Translations under genes and position numbers: made by a program
Shown here: piece by piece, positions 25,674 to 33,789 of the stretch
How positions within the stretch are numbered: position 1 is the stretch's first letter
How the letters are laid out: each line of letters begins with the position of its first letter
From: RECM01 sp047921215
Lineage (GTDB): Bacteria > Bacteroidota > Rhodothermia > Balneolales > Cyclonatronaceae
DNA: 64,000 nt
NCBI GenBank assembly: GCA_047921215.1
Contig: JBLRWO010000004.1
Coordinates: 1-64,000, forward strand
Direction: 5' to 3'
Notes under the pieces: generated by a model
Told to the model about the DNA's origin: nothing
Databases searched by the model: none
Seen by the model: the letters and a program-made list of their open reading frames with translations, nothing else

Positions 25674-26257
25674 TTCTTTGATTTTTTAACGGATGAGTGT
25701 TTTTCCTCGGTTTTAAGAGGATGATCGAAGAAGATGGTGACAATGGTCCTGCCGTACGGCCGGCTGAAAAAACAGTTGGGATGCCCGGAGTAATCATGGC
25801 GAACGTCGTGCTCCAGTATGAACCAGCCATCGTCGTTAAGCCAGCCATTTTCGAGTACTACGGCCACCAGCTGATCCATATCCGGGTAGTCGTACGGAGG
25901 ATCCGCAAATATGATGTCGCAGGGCTTGGAAGCCAGAGTTATGTAGGTTTCAACGGGCAGCAGCCTGGTCGAACATCTGTTTTCAACCCCGAATTTCCGG
26001 GCCGTCCGTTCAATGTATTCAATGGAATTCCGGTCGGCATCGATGAAAAGTACCTGGGAAGCTCCGCGCGAAATTGCCTCGAAACCGAGATTGCCGGAGC
26101 CGGCAAACAGATCCAGCACGGTCATCGTGTTAAGCCCCTTGTGGATGTCGATAACATTGAACATCCCTTCTTTGGTACGGTCGGAGGTAGGCCTGACCAC
26201 ATCATGGCCGGGGACTTCCAGCTTTCGCCCTTTTAACGTTCCTGTTATGATGCGCAT
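25670..26257 (-). CDS. rsmD: 16S rRNA (guanine-966-N2)-methyltransferase
   Basis: A 195-aa SAM-dependent methyltransferase modifying G966 of 16S rRNA. It has MRIITGTLKGRKLEVP at the start, the RsmD-specific RPTSDRTKEGMFNVI, the SAM loop VLDLFAGSGNLGFEAISRGA and the catalytic motif IIFADPPYDYPD. Length is normal. It is coupled with coaD and follows the DUF3822-like gene on the same strand. Confidence 0.96.
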   Translation of the reverse strand: MRIITGTLKGRKLEVPGHDVVRPTSDRTKEGMFNVIDIHKGLNTMTVLDLFAGSGNLGFEAISRGASQVLFIDADRNSIEYIERTARKFGVENRCSTRLLPVETYITLASKPCDIIFADPPYDYPDMDQLVAVVLENGWLNDDGWFILEHDVRHDYSGHPNCFFSRPYGRTIVTIFFDHPLKTEEKHSSVKKSKK

Positions 26258-26296
26258 ACCGGATAAGGTACATGATTTGCCGGTAATCTGTAAGGA

Positions 26297-27157
26297 TCAG
26301 TGACCCAGCGATAAAATTATGGCAGGGAAGGCCTCCTCAAGGCTGAATCCGTATGTTTTTTCGTCGGCATCCACTTTCATGTTGGCCAGGTTATCCATAC
26401 GCACAATTGCGGACGACGGATCAAGGTAGGGTCTCAGGATGTTGACCAGTTTCTGAGCGTTGAGTCCGTAGATCAGCACTTCCTCATGCAGGCCCCTGAG
26501 CCACTTGAGATGTCCCGCCTGCTGGAGCCAGAAATAGGGCAGGTCATCAATAGATGTAAAGGGAATGTAGGTGGCTGCACGCATTTTTCCCAGCATATAC
26601 GAGGCGGCACAGAGGCAGTTGTCGTACAGTGCCAGGGTCATGAACGAGCCTTTATGCCTGGTATGGGTAAGCCACTGCAATCCAATTTCAAAATCGCTGC
26701 AGTATTCAATGGACGGGAACGGCCCGAGCAGCCTGTCAAAAACCGACATCACCTTTCGGTTACGCAGCGTGAGAAAACGGAACTCCCTGGCACTGAGTTC
26801 AAACCAGTAGGGTTCCACCGAATCACGGGTAAAACCCTTTGTGAGCACATTCAGATGGGCTTCACGCTCTGCAGCATCATCGTACACAAGTTTGGGAAAG
26901 GTGGTCCAGCACTCGAGGTCGGGCAGAGTGAGCATGCGGACCTGGGCCGGCCGGAAATTTTCCCGAAGCCTTTTTATTACCTTGCCGATACCATCAAGGC
27001 GGGCTGTATCGCCGCTTCGGATAGCTGCGGGCAGGTCACCCGCAAGTTCCATACTGCCGATGTGATGCAGATGACTGGCGCTATCATTGTTCGTAAGCGC
27101 ATAGTACAGCTTGTTACCGTTGATGCAGAGTCCAAGCAGGCCCTCAGGTTTCTCCAT
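26297..27157 (-). CDS. DUF3822-like protein
   Basis: A 286-aa protein that I place in the Bacteroidota DUF3822 family, which typically precedes rsmD and coaD as here. The sequence suggests a divergent actin-like fold: an opening beta hairpin (LLGLCINGNKLYYALTNND), a central MTLALYDNCLCAASYM strand pair, and a C-terminal helix/strand cluster. Biochemical function is unknown. The family assignment rests on gene order and general similarity only. Confidence 0.65.
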   Translation of the reverse strand: MEKPEGLLGLCINGNKLYYALTNNDSASHLHHIGSMELAGDLPAAIRSGDTARLDGIGKVIKRLRENFRPAQVRMLTLPDLECWTTFPKLVYDDAAEREAHLNVLTKGFTRDSVEPYWFELSAREFRFLTLRNRKVMSVFDRLLGPFPSIEYCSDFEIGLQWLTHTRHKGSFMTLALYDNCLCAASYMLGKMRAATYIPFTSIDDLPYFWLQQAGHLKWLRGLHEEVLIYGLNAQKLVNILRPYLDPSSAIVRMDNLANMKVDADEKTYGFSLEEAFPAIILSLGH

Positions 27158-27166
27158 AGGAGACCA

Positions 27167-27634
27167 CTATTCCCAGCTGGATGCGTTCAGCAATGTGGTG
27201 CGTTCCAGGCTGCCGATATGATCCCTCGAATCGGGATCCGAAAGCAGATAGATATTCGGCCGGAGCGTATCGTTGAGTTCGTACTGGAACCGGTTATGAG
27301 GTGGCCTGGGTGAATAGATCAGCGAATCGGGATGGTACCTGAGAGGACGGCGTTCCCGGAAAATCGAATCTCCCAGCTCAACCATCCTTTCGTTTGTTTT
27401 GAGAAACACTACCAGGGTATCGAGTGATGGAGGGAAACGGGTGTTCTCACGCTGAAACTCCACAAGTGCCGTCCGGATATTGCTCATCCGCTGCCGTACC
27501 TGCTCGGTTACTTCCTGGCGTTGCTTGACCTCATCCCAGGGAGCCGTGATTGATTTATACAGGATGTAGCCCAATACTATTATGGCAATAGTCAGGATAA
27601 CGCTGATAATGTTATTCCTTTTGTCAATGTTCAT
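27167..27634 (-). CDS. Hypothetical single-helix membrane protein, pseudopilin-like
   Basis: A 155-aa protein starting at the ATG at 27634 (MNIDKRNNIISV); 28 more upstream codons are open but not protein-like. One membrane helix (about 10-27) is followed by an amphipathic helix (QRQEVTEQVRQRMSNIRTAL) and a small domain with ENTRFPPSLDTLV. That layout recalls pseudopilins such as GspG (helix, then short beta domain), but no GFxxxE prepilin site is present. It stands upstream of the DUF3822-like gene with a nine-base gap, so they are probably cotranscribed. Confidence 0.7.
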   Translation of the reverse strand: MNIDKRNNIISVILTIAIIVLGYILYKSITAPWDEVKQRQEVTEQVRQRMSNIRTALVEFQRENTRFPPSLDTLVVFLKTNERMVELGDSIFRERRPLRYHPDSLIYSPRPPHNRFQYELNDTLRPNIYLLSDPDSRDHIGSLERTTLLNASSWE

Positions 27635-27783
27635 CGCGTTTGAAAACTTGTGAAAATGTTGTTGGTGGATTACCTGAAAACGATTAGCGAATATATTGTC
27701 AAGTTGTAAGATAAGCAAACATCGGGCACCGGATACACAGCTTATTAATTTTTGATGAACCGTTCAATGATTCTTCAAATCAA

Positions 27784-28443
27784 TTACTTATCCCGTCGTA
27801 TTATGTATGTAAACTGATGCATTGCAGTTAAACCGCGGTTTGCGAAGCGCGCGGGCAGGGGATCAACCGCCTGTTTGTGAATACATGCCGGGATCATTGA
27901 TCCGGTGTACAGGGTGTTAACTTCAGACTCGGGTACCGCGAAAGGAGGGCCGGCCATATCGCCGGGCGGGTAATCGTAACTTATTAAAAGCAAACAGGCT
28001 CCGGGTTTGCAGAGCCCTGAAATCTTGCCGGCATACCGGGCACGCATGCCGGGAGGCAGTGCAATAAGCGCCGCCCGGTCAAATACGGCATCAAATGTAC
28101 CGTTTCGGGCAGCGGGGAATTTGAAAAAATCACCGTGCCAGATCGTGATGCGGCCCGATCTGTACAGAGTGAAAGCCCCCTGCTTTTCAGTCGTGTACAC
28201 AAGTTCCTGCTCTTCAAAAAAAGCCCGGCATGGCAGCTCCGAGGCCTCAACACCTGTAACATGACAGCCCTGGTCGGCCAGCCATTTCATGTCGACCGAT
28301 TTTCCGCACAGCGGTACGAGAACATCCGCGCCGGGTGCGATGCCGGCCTGTTTGTGATAGCGGGAAAGCTCGGGATTGACTTCGGCAGAGTGAAATCCGA
28401 TCCGGTTGTTGATCCAGCGGCTGTGCCAGTAACTGATTTCCAT
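27784..28443 (-). CDS. tpm: Thiopurine S-methyltransferase family protein
   Basis: A 219-aa SAM-dependent methyltransferase of the TPMT family, which in bacteria methylates selenium, tellurium or thiol compounds. The start at 28443 (MEISYWHSRWINNRIGFH) fits the family; the longer frame to 28491 adds 16 residues. Motifs are VLVPLCGKSVDMKWLADQG, VTGVEASELPCRAFF and FDAVFDRAALIALPP. The gene stands alone. Confidence 0.92.
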   Translation of the reverse strand: MEISYWHSRWINNRIGFHSAEVNPELSRYHKQAGIAPGADVLVPLCGKSVDMKWLADQGCHVTGVEASELPCRAFFEEQELVYTTEKQGAFTLYRSGRITIWHGDFFKFPAARNGTFDAVFDRAALIALPPGMRARYAGKISGLCKPGACLLLISYDYPPGDMAGPPFAVPESEVNTLYTGSMIPACIHKQAVDPLPARFANRGLTAMHQFTYIIRRDK

Positions 28444-28641
28444 GGTTTCTTTATAAGCGGTTAATTTCGGGTATCCACCGACACTAGGCAAGTACCCAGT
28501 GCGCGTTCAGCCTGTATCCGGAATTCAGACAGCATCCTGTGCACGGTACCATGGCTCGTTATGATGTAAAAAGTATTTGTTTTCACATCCGAATGGAATA
28601 AATCTGCAGGATAAGGGGGTGACTATCGCCACATCATCCGT

Positions 28642-28649
28642 TATATTTG
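28642..28649 (+). promoter_or_regulatory. TAnnTTTG -7 element upstream of the peptidase gene
   Basis: TATATTTG matches the Bacteroidota -7 consensus and would start transcription about 10 bases before the ATG at 28666. No good -33 box is seen, so confidence is limited. Confidence 0.4.
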
Positions 28650-28665
28650 CCGGAAAATCAGGGTC

Positions 28666-29523
28666 ATGCTACATCAAACACTGCAGTATATTCAGGATAT
28701 AGCCCGGATTCCCGGCTTCAGTTCATTTGAAGAGGTGTACCATCCCCACCTTCTCGGATTATTCGGTAAATGGGACGGGATCGAACTGTACCGGCCGCCG
28801 GGCAACAGCCTGATCGTAAAGATTCCGGGTGAGGGCAGTCATGCGGTTGCCATTTCATCCCACATCGACAAAATCAACCACTTCGGGGAGAACCCGCCCG
28901 CACAGCTGCCGGTAAGTACCGACGGCGAACAGATTACCGGGCAGATGGATGATGCAGCCGGTGTAGGGCTCTGCCTTGCCCTGGGCGAGTGGATGGCCCG
29001 GGCGAGGACCTGCACTTTGTACATCCTGCTCACGGAAATGGAGGAGGGGATGGGCCTGCGCGAACATCCCTGGCTGATGAAGAACGGCGGCAGGGATCTG
29101 CATCACGGTCTTGGTGCGGAGCGGGTGTCGCGGTTTCTCATCGAAAACAATATGCTGCCGGAGGCGGTCTTAACCCTCGATACCACCCCGCTGTTCAGGG
29201 GCGAACCCGGTGTTGCATTGTACACAGGGCACTGGGAATTCACGGAAAAACAACCGGATAAGGGTGAAAGAGATCGTACAGACCGCCTGAAGGAGTTCCT
29301 CATGGCGATCGACCCGGACATGCGCCTTGCCAATAATACCAACGACTACCTGACCTATGGGCGCGAGCTGGGGTCATTGAAGGGGGGAATTCCCTCCGTG
29401 GCAATTGAACCGGCCATATTCCCCTATCATCAGAAGAACGAACGGGTATTTATCCGGGATGTTAACCGGGTACTGCAAACCGTTCAGACCTTTCTCGGAT
29501 CGTACAAAGGGCTGGATGCTTGA
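28666..29523 (+). CDS. Co-catalytic zinc aminopeptidase (M20/M28/M42 type)
   Basis: A 285-aa peptidase of the zinc exopeptidase clan MH. Presumed metal ligands and catalytic residues are in order: SSHIDKIN, GQMDDAAGVGLCLALGEWM, LLTEMEEGMG, LTLDTTPLF and IFPYHQKNE. No signal peptide is visible, so it is cytoplasmic. It is shorter than typical M42 enzymes (about 340-360 aa) and lacks an obvious inserted dimerisation domain. The substrate is unknown. Its TGA overlaps the TTG start of the MATE-like gene. Confidence 0.82.
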   Translation: MLHQTLQYIQDIARIPGFSSFEEVYHPHLLGLFGKWDGIELYRPPGNSLIVKIPGEGSHAVAISSHIDKINHFGENPPAQLPVSTDGEQITGQMDDAAGVGLCLALGEWMARARTCTLYILLTEMEEGMGLREHPWLMKNGGRDLHHGLGAERVSRFLIENNMLPEAVLTLDTTPLFRGEPGVALYTGHWEFTEKQPDKGERDRTDRLKEFLMAIDPDMRLANNTNDYLTYGRELGSLKGGIPSVAIEPAIFPYHQKNERVFIRDVNRVLQTVQTFLGSYKGLDA

Positions 29524-30164
29524 ACAGGAAAATCCTCAGGCTGGCCATACCTAACATCATCAGCAACCTGTCTGTACCCCTGCTGAGCAGTGTGGATACC
29601 GCCATTGTGGGGCGCCTGGACCATGTGTATTACCTTGGTGCGATCGCAGTGGGCGGAATGATTTTCAACATCATCTACTGGGGGTTCGGTTTTCTCAGGA
29701 TGGGAACCACTGGACTCACGGCCCAGGCGTTCGGCAGCGAAAACCGCAGTGAAGAGGCCTCGGTTCTTGGTCGTGCCATGATTGTGGCCATGAGTGGCAG
29801 CCTGCTGATCCTGGCACTGCAGGTACCCATTATTGATCTCTGTTTCAGGATTATTGACAGTTCGGCGGAGGTGGAGGAGTATGCCAGGGCCTATTTTATG
29901 GTACGCATCTGGGCAGCCCTGGCCCCGCTCATCAACAGTTTCTGCTTTATCTGGGACGGGGTCTATATCGGGGCTACTGCCACCCGGCCGATACGCGATT
30001 CGATGATTGTGGCTTCATTTCTCATCTTCCTGCCGGTCTATTACCTGACTGTACCGCATCTGGGAAACCACAGCCTGTGGCTGGCCATGACCTCTTTTAT
30101 GGTTGTCCGGGGTATTGCACTGTTGTGGTACTCAAGGTCGTATATTTACGGAACCAATTCTTAA
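29520..30164 (+). CDS. MATE-family transporter with internal in-frame deletion
   Basis: The 214-aa product begins like the N-terminal half of a DinF-type MATE exporter (LRLAIPNIISNLSVPLLSSV, TGLTAQAFGSENRSEEASVL). It then passes, after about residue 140 (YFMVRIWAALAPLIN), straight into the very end of the family (FCFIWDGVYIGATATRPIRD, GNHSLWLAMTSFMVVRG). Full-length relatives have about 440 aa, so roughly 230 central residues with about six helices are gone while the frame is kept. It is either a pseudogene or, less likely, a half-size protein. The TTG start overlaps the peptidase stop. Confidence 0.75.
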   Translation: MNRKILRLAIPNIISNLSVPLLSSVDTAIVGRLDHVYYLGAIAVGGMIFNIIYWGFGFLRMGTTGLTAQAFGSENRSEEASVLGRAMIVAMSGSLLILALQVPIIDLCFRIIDSSAEVEEYARAYFMVRIWAALAPLINSFCFIWDGVYIGATATRPIRDSMIVASFLIFLPVYYLTVPHLGNHSLWLAMTSFMVVRGIALLWYSRSYIYGTNS

Positions 30165-30190
30165 GGAACCAATTAATCAAACGCATCGCT

Positions 30191-30718
30191 ATGGAACACC
30201 TGCTGGTATTACGACACGCCAAATCGGACTGGAGCGACTTCGGGAAAAGCGATTTTGAACGGCCACTGGCCCCGCGGGGCCTCAAAGACGCACCCATGAT
30301 GGGCGAAACGGTTCGGTCAATGGGCATGACACCCGATAAAATCGTCTGTTCACCGGCACGACGGGCCAAAGAGACGGCAGAACTGTTTGCCAAAGGAGCG
30401 GCCTTCAAAGGGGAACTGGTTTTCGAAGATGATCTGTATGGAGGATCGGCAGAAATCTGCAGGAAAATCGTGTCGGCATATTCCGGTACGCAGACGGTCT
30501 TGCTGATCGGACATAATCCCGTTATTGAAGAGTTCCTGGGCGTGATGTGCTCGGGGCATGTGTCAGCTCCGGTCCGCATGCCGACAGCCGCACTAGCCTG
30601 CCTGGAGCTTACGGCACCGGCAATCGGCGAGGTATATCCCGGATCGGGAGTACTGAAATGGTTTCTGATTCCGAAGATGTTAAAAAAAATTCTGGACGGT
30701 CACGGGTCTGTATCATAA
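30191..30718 (+). CDS. sixA: SixA-like phosphohistidine phosphatase
   Basis: A 175-aa histidine phosphatase. The catalytic motif is VLRHAKSDWSD at the N-terminus. Further motifs are RPLAPRGLKDAPMMG, CSPARRAKETAELF and the second catalytic histidine in VLLIGHNP. SixA removes phosphate from phosphohistidine in phosphorelays or the PTS. The start at 30191 gives the family N-terminus; a longer frame from 30077 overlaps the MATE gene and is rejected. Confidence 0.9.
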   Translation: MEHLLVLRHAKSDWSDFGKSDFERPLAPRGLKDAPMMGETVRSMGMTPDKIVCSPARRAKETAELFAKGAAFKGELVFEDDLYGGSAEICRKIVSAYSGTQTVLLIGHNPVIEEFLGVMCSGHVSAPVRMPTAALACLELTAPAIGEVYPGSGVLKWFLIPKMLKKILDGHGSVS

Positions 30719-30766
30719 CCGCGCTTTGCGTATATTGACACCGTCTAAAAAAACCTGATAAAAAAC

Positions 30767-31123
30767 ATGTTATACAGCGATAAATTTTATTTCATTTGCC
30801 GTGTGCCGCTCAGTGCAGAAGGCGCCGATGATGTTGAAGTGATCACCAGGGCCGAAAATACCGAGGATTTTCCCCGTGTTTTCAAGCAGTATGAGGATCT
30901 CAGAAGCCATGCTTTCAATAAAGACGGACTGTTCAGTGTGATCAGGGCCGATGAAATTTACGCACTGGTCCGTACCGGTACTGCAAAAGATGCCAAAGTA
31001 ATGGCATTTGAGGAATCCCGCGCCAATCTGATTACCAACCTTGAGCACCGGGTAATGCAGAACAAGGATAAGGAAGCCCAGGCGATCCTTAAAAATGTGC
31101 ATGAAGTCGACATGTCGATCTGA
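30767..31123 (+). CDS. Hypothetical 118-aa protein
   Basis: I do not recognise a family. The protein is cytoplasmic and mixed alpha/beta, with an N-terminal beta part (KFYFICRVPL, DDVEVITRAENTEDFP) and a C-terminal helix (FEESRANLITNLEHRVMQNK). It lies between sixA and the RluA-type gene on the same strand. Codon use resembles its neighbours, so I consider it real. Confidence 0.65.
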   Translation: MLYSDKFYFICRVPLSAEGADDVEVITRAENTEDFPRVFKQYEDLRSHAFNKDGLFSVIRADEIYALVRTGTAKDAKVMAFEESRANLITNLEHRVMQNKDKEAQAILKNVHEVDMSI

Positions 31124-31187
31124 CCGGATGTTCCGTTCCAAAGCCGTCTGATTCAACAGTTGGCTTATTCATTCAGCCCCATCAGTC

Positions 31188-31928
31188 ATGCCTGAAAAAA
31201 AAGAGCCCAACAAGCGTTATTTCAAGGGGGCCCTGCTTCGCAAAGTGCAGATCATCTATCAGGACCGTGATCTGATTGTGGTGAACAAGCCTGCCGGCAT
31301 GCTTTCGGTGCCCATCCCGAAAATGCAGTCGCTGAACCTGCTCGAGCATCTGAAGCAGGAGCTGTCTAAAACCAGGGAACAGGCCATAACCGTGCACCGT
31401 ATCGACAGGTATACCTCCGGACTGGTGGTTTTTGCGAAAAACAGCAAGGCCCATAAAAACCTGGTAAAACAGTTCCTCGCCCACACCCCGGTCCGTACTT
31501 ACCTGGCACTGGTGCGGGGCAATGTGAAAACCGATTCGGGTACCCTGGAACACTATCTGAAGAAGGTCGATAAAGGCTTCCGGAACGTGGTGGTGAAGGG
31601 TGAAAAGGAGGGGGGAGCACTGGCCCGGCTTCACTATAAGGTGGTTGAACGGTTTCCGGATACAACGCTTGTTCATATCAACCTGGATACAGGATTGAAA
31701 AATCAGATCAGGGTTCAGTTCGAGGCCATTGGTCACCCCATGGTAGGCGACCGTCATTACCATGCAAGAGAGGTCGATGAGCCGCGTATCGACCGGCAGG
31801 CACTGCATTCGCTTGAGCTCACCTTCGAACATCCATCAAACGGCGATATGATAATGTTCCGGGCACCTGTTCCCGGCGACATCCAGAACCTGATCAATTT
31901 CTACCGGAAAAACAGACGTAGTGGCTAG
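31188..31928 (+). CDS. RluA-family RNA pseudouridine synthase
   Basis: A 246-aa enzyme isomerising uridine in rRNA or tRNA. The catalytic aspartate lies in TVHRIDRYTSGLVVFAKNSK. The family N-terminal motif is DLIVVNKPAGMLSVP, and LVHINLDTGLKNQIRVQFEA then GHPMVGDRHYH is the usual C-terminal signature (with K in place of the common R in GRKHQIR-type motifs). There is no S4 domain, so the target cannot be told. Confidence 0.92.
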   Translation: MPEKKEPNKRYFKGALLRKVQIIYQDRDLIVVNKPAGMLSVPIPKMQSLNLLEHLKQELSKTREQAITVHRIDRYTSGLVVFAKNSKAHKNLVKQFLAHTPVRTYLALVRGNVKTDSGTLEHYLKKVDKGFRNVVVKGEKEGGALARLHYKVVERFPDTTLVHINLDTGLKNQIRVQFEAIGHPMVGDRHYHAREVDEPRIDRQALHSLELTFEHPSNGDMIMFRAPVPGDIQNLINFYRKNRRSG

Positions 31929-32044
31929 ATTTTTGGCGGTGTGGAGATGGCACTTCTAACACGGTTCGAATTGGGGAAGTACGGAACAAACGAACAATTG
32001 AACAGCGAAGTGATTTGGGAATATGTCACTGGTAACACGTAATT

Positions 32045-32092
32045 TTGCCCGTTGCGGGCAACACTGTTTGGGAGGTGACAAGCAACTTGTCA
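32045..32092 (+). repeat. Double-hairpin element, copy 1
   Basis: Two adjacent perfect hairpins with 7-bp stems and 3-base loops: TTGCCCG-TTG-CGGGCAA (32045-32061) and TGACAAG-CAA-CTTGTCA (32076-32092). The second hairpin with its flank (26 bases, 32067-32092) recurs exactly in inverse orientation at 40528-40553. The gene-free stretch 31929-32275 also contains copy C of the dispersed repeat and a CAGCCCTA-type tract at 32205-32244. Confidence 0.7.
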
Positions 32093-32100
32093 CTGGTGGC

Positions 32101-32133
32101 GCAGGCCGGAGGCCGAAGTCGAAGGACGTTGTG
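32101..32133 (+). repeat. Dispersed intergenic repeat, copy C
   Basis: GCGCAGGCCGGAGGCC followed by GAAGTCGAAGGACG: the core of the repeat family without the 3' GC hairpin. It follows the double-hairpin element by nine bases, just as copy D sits beside the inverted copy of that element. Confidence 0.55.
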
Positions 32134-32275
32134 TGATGAAATACCATGAAAATACGGAACTTGTGGATAAATCGTGGCCTTGGTCACACATGGCCCCGTT
32201 GCGCCACAGCCCTACAGCCCTACAGCCCCATAGCCCCATAGCCACGTGGGATATCTGCTCACACGTGCATATGTG

Positions 32276-32980
32276 TTAAACCGTTAAATCGGGGCTCATA
32301 TGGGCACTGAAGAGGTATTCCAGATCGTCCATATCTTCGCTTTCAAAAGCGATTTTTCCCATGTCGGCTACGCAGTTCAGGATTACGAGTGCATTCAGAT
32401 TGGCATCCCGGCTGACAACTGAATGCAGGCGTTCGGCAAAGGCCCTGTTTACGGAACTGATGTCGTTGAACAGGTCGCTCAGCCCGTGAAGGTTCCAGTC
32501 AGGGTGTTCTCCCTTTCGGAACCGGTAGTACTGGGCAACCAGGTACATGGATGCAATCCTGAACATGCTCTCTTCCAGGCTGGCAAAAGGCAGATGGCTA
32601 TGAACCAGGGGCCTTAGTTTATCCATGACAGGGCATCCGCTGGTAACCATATATAGACCCATGAGTGAACTGAGCCCGTTTTGCAGGGTTGTCTTTTTGG
32701 TATAGGAACGCGCCTCCGTTTGAATGGTCACCTGCACATCTTCATACGAATACCTGTTCTTAAAGAAGTCGGCTACATCCACAATGTTAACCGCAACCGG
32801 ACAAAAAGGCTGATCATCCTTCTTCAGGGTGCAGTTTTCGCACTGCCGGTGGGTGAGTTTCGACCACTCGGGCAAATCCCCTGTCGGCCTGCTTGCCAGT
32901 TTGAGTGTATCTGTTTCCAGATTGATCTCAAATGACTTCTCTGCACCTTCATTCAGATTAAATATGTAGGTGTATTTCAT
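32276..32980 (-). CDS. Conserved hypothetical protein with Cys cluster (DUF6901-like)
   Basis: A 234-aa cytoplasmic protein. Residues 1-90 form a beta-rich N-terminal part with a cysteine cluster CENCTLKKDDQPFCP and DVADFFKNRYSYEDVQVTI. A conserved GLSSLMGLYMVTSGCPVMDK follows, then a helical C-terminal domain. I recall similar proteins of unknown function in other bacteria, possibly DUF6901, but I cannot confirm the family. The four or five cysteines could bind metal or an iron-sulfur cluster; that is inference. It is monocistronic. Confidence 0.65.
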   Translation of the reverse strand: MKYTYIFNLNEGAEKSFEINLETDTLKLASRPTGDLPEWSKLTHRQCENCTLKKDDQPFCPVAVNIVDVADFFKNRYSYEDVQVTIQTEARSYTKKTTLQNGLSSLMGLYMVTSGCPVMDKLRPLVHSHLPFASLEESMFRIASMYLVAQYYRFRKGEHPDWNLHGLSDLFNDISSVNRAFAERLHSVVSRDANLNALVILNCVADMGKIAFESEDMDDLEYLFSAHMSPDLTV

Positions 32981-33075
32981 GGATGTGGCTTAAAAACCCA
33001 CTTCAGTTTCATTGGCAGAATTAGCGGAATTGTTTCGGAATCCTGCCATTCAGTTAAGAAGAAGCTGTTAACCTG

Positions 33076-33105
33076 TGTGACCTGATCAGATGTGACCTGA
33101 TCAGA
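33076..33105. repeat. Two perfect copies of a 15-bp unit
   Basis: TGTGACCTGATCAGA occurs twice in tandem. It resembles the 14-bp TGATCAGAT-containing unit repeated three times after eno (50055-50096). Confidence 0.8.
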
Positions 33106-33160
33106 TTCCTTTACCCTCTTGCATTGATAGTATCATGCGACTGGCAGTGTGCTGCCCCTG

Positions 33161-33185
33161 AAAAAAAACCCCGGTATGCCGGGGT
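33161..33185 (-). terminator. Rho-independent terminator of the first microprotein gene
   Basis: On the minus strand, ACCCCGG-CATA-CCGGGGT forms a perfect 7-bp stem followed by eight T residues, 17 bases after the TAG of the small gene. Confidence 0.9.
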
Positions 33186-33201
33186 CTGTTACCTGTACGC
33201 T

Positions 33202-33303
33202 CTAGCTCTCTTCAGTATTCCTGTGTTCTTTCCAGGCTTCTGCAATAATGCTTACCATTACTATGAAAGTCGAAAGAATGAACCAAATTGCTATTGAATC
33301 CAT
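33202..33303 (-). CDS. Single-helix microprotein 1
   Basis: A 33-aa membrane microprotein. I choose the ATG at 33303 (MDSIAIWFILSTF) because from there it aligns without gaps to microprotein 2; an in-frame ATG at 33342 would add 13 polar residues. A hydrophobic helix spans about residues 4-21, followed by E-A-W-K-E and a charged tail. A strong terminator follows, supporting a real transcript. I do not know the family. Similar size and layout occur in small subunits of membrane transporters and oxidases, but nothing here proves that. Confidence 0.65.
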   Translation of the reverse strand: MDSIAIWFILSTFIVMVSIIAEAWKEHRNTEES

Positions 33304-33542
33304 AATAGTCGTTCTGTCAGTTGATGTTTGATTGTCAGTCATGTATACCCCGTATCAATTAAAATGTTCTAATAATATTCGTAAAAAAAAATTCCGGGGC
33401 AGATTTCAACGGCTTAATCTGCATCAATTATTGCAAAAAAATGTATCTGATGCTGCACTGAATAATGGAAAACCATAATTGATAATTGATTGTATATGAA
33501 AAGCACCGCAAAAAATTCGGGATTCTGTATGGAATACTGAAG

Positions 33543-33710
33543 CTGCGGGTTACCCGGGCATTGGAGGTGTACTGCGTGTATAGAGGCAAGGGGCTGGATG
33601 CGCGACTGGTCTGTTTCCCGAACGAAAACCACTGGATCCAGTCGCCGCAGAACTCAATTTTCTGGTACAAAGAGGTTCACGACTGGCTGGAACGGTATAT
33701 GGGTGACTGA
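33543..33710 (+). pseudogene. Remnant of an S9 prolyl oligopeptidase C-terminus
   Basis: About 55 codons (LRVTRALEVY, then GLDARLVCFPNENHWIQSPQ and SIFWYKEVHDWLERYM) match the last part of S9 peptidases of the acylaminoacyl-peptidase type, including the catalytic-histidine motif NENHW. No catalytic serine region or any other part of the roughly 650-aa protein is present upstream. It is a gene fragment between the two microprotein genes. Confidence 0.75.
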
Positions 33711-33757
33711 TACCAGCCGACAGGCACTTTCACTTTGTACAGATCAACCGCGAAAAT

Positions 33758-33784
33758 AAAAAAAAAGGCCGGTGGAATACCCGC
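33758..33784 (-). terminator. Probable terminator of the second microprotein gene
   Basis: On the minus strand, GCGGGT-ATTCC-ACCGGC forms a short stem with one mismatch, followed by nine T residues, six bases after the TAA of the small gene. It is less perfect than the terminator at 33161. Confidence 0.5.
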
Positions 33785-33789
33785 ATATA

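Noticed and set aside
26297..27157. Type IV pilus PilM for the DUF3822-like gene
   Set aside because: The actin-like look is weak, and no pilN/pilO genes are adjacent; gene order with rsmD-coaD favours DUF3822.
29989..30190. Longer sixA frame starting at 30077
   Set aside because: It overlaps the MATE-like gene by 88 bases and lacks family similarity before MEHLLVLRHAKSD.
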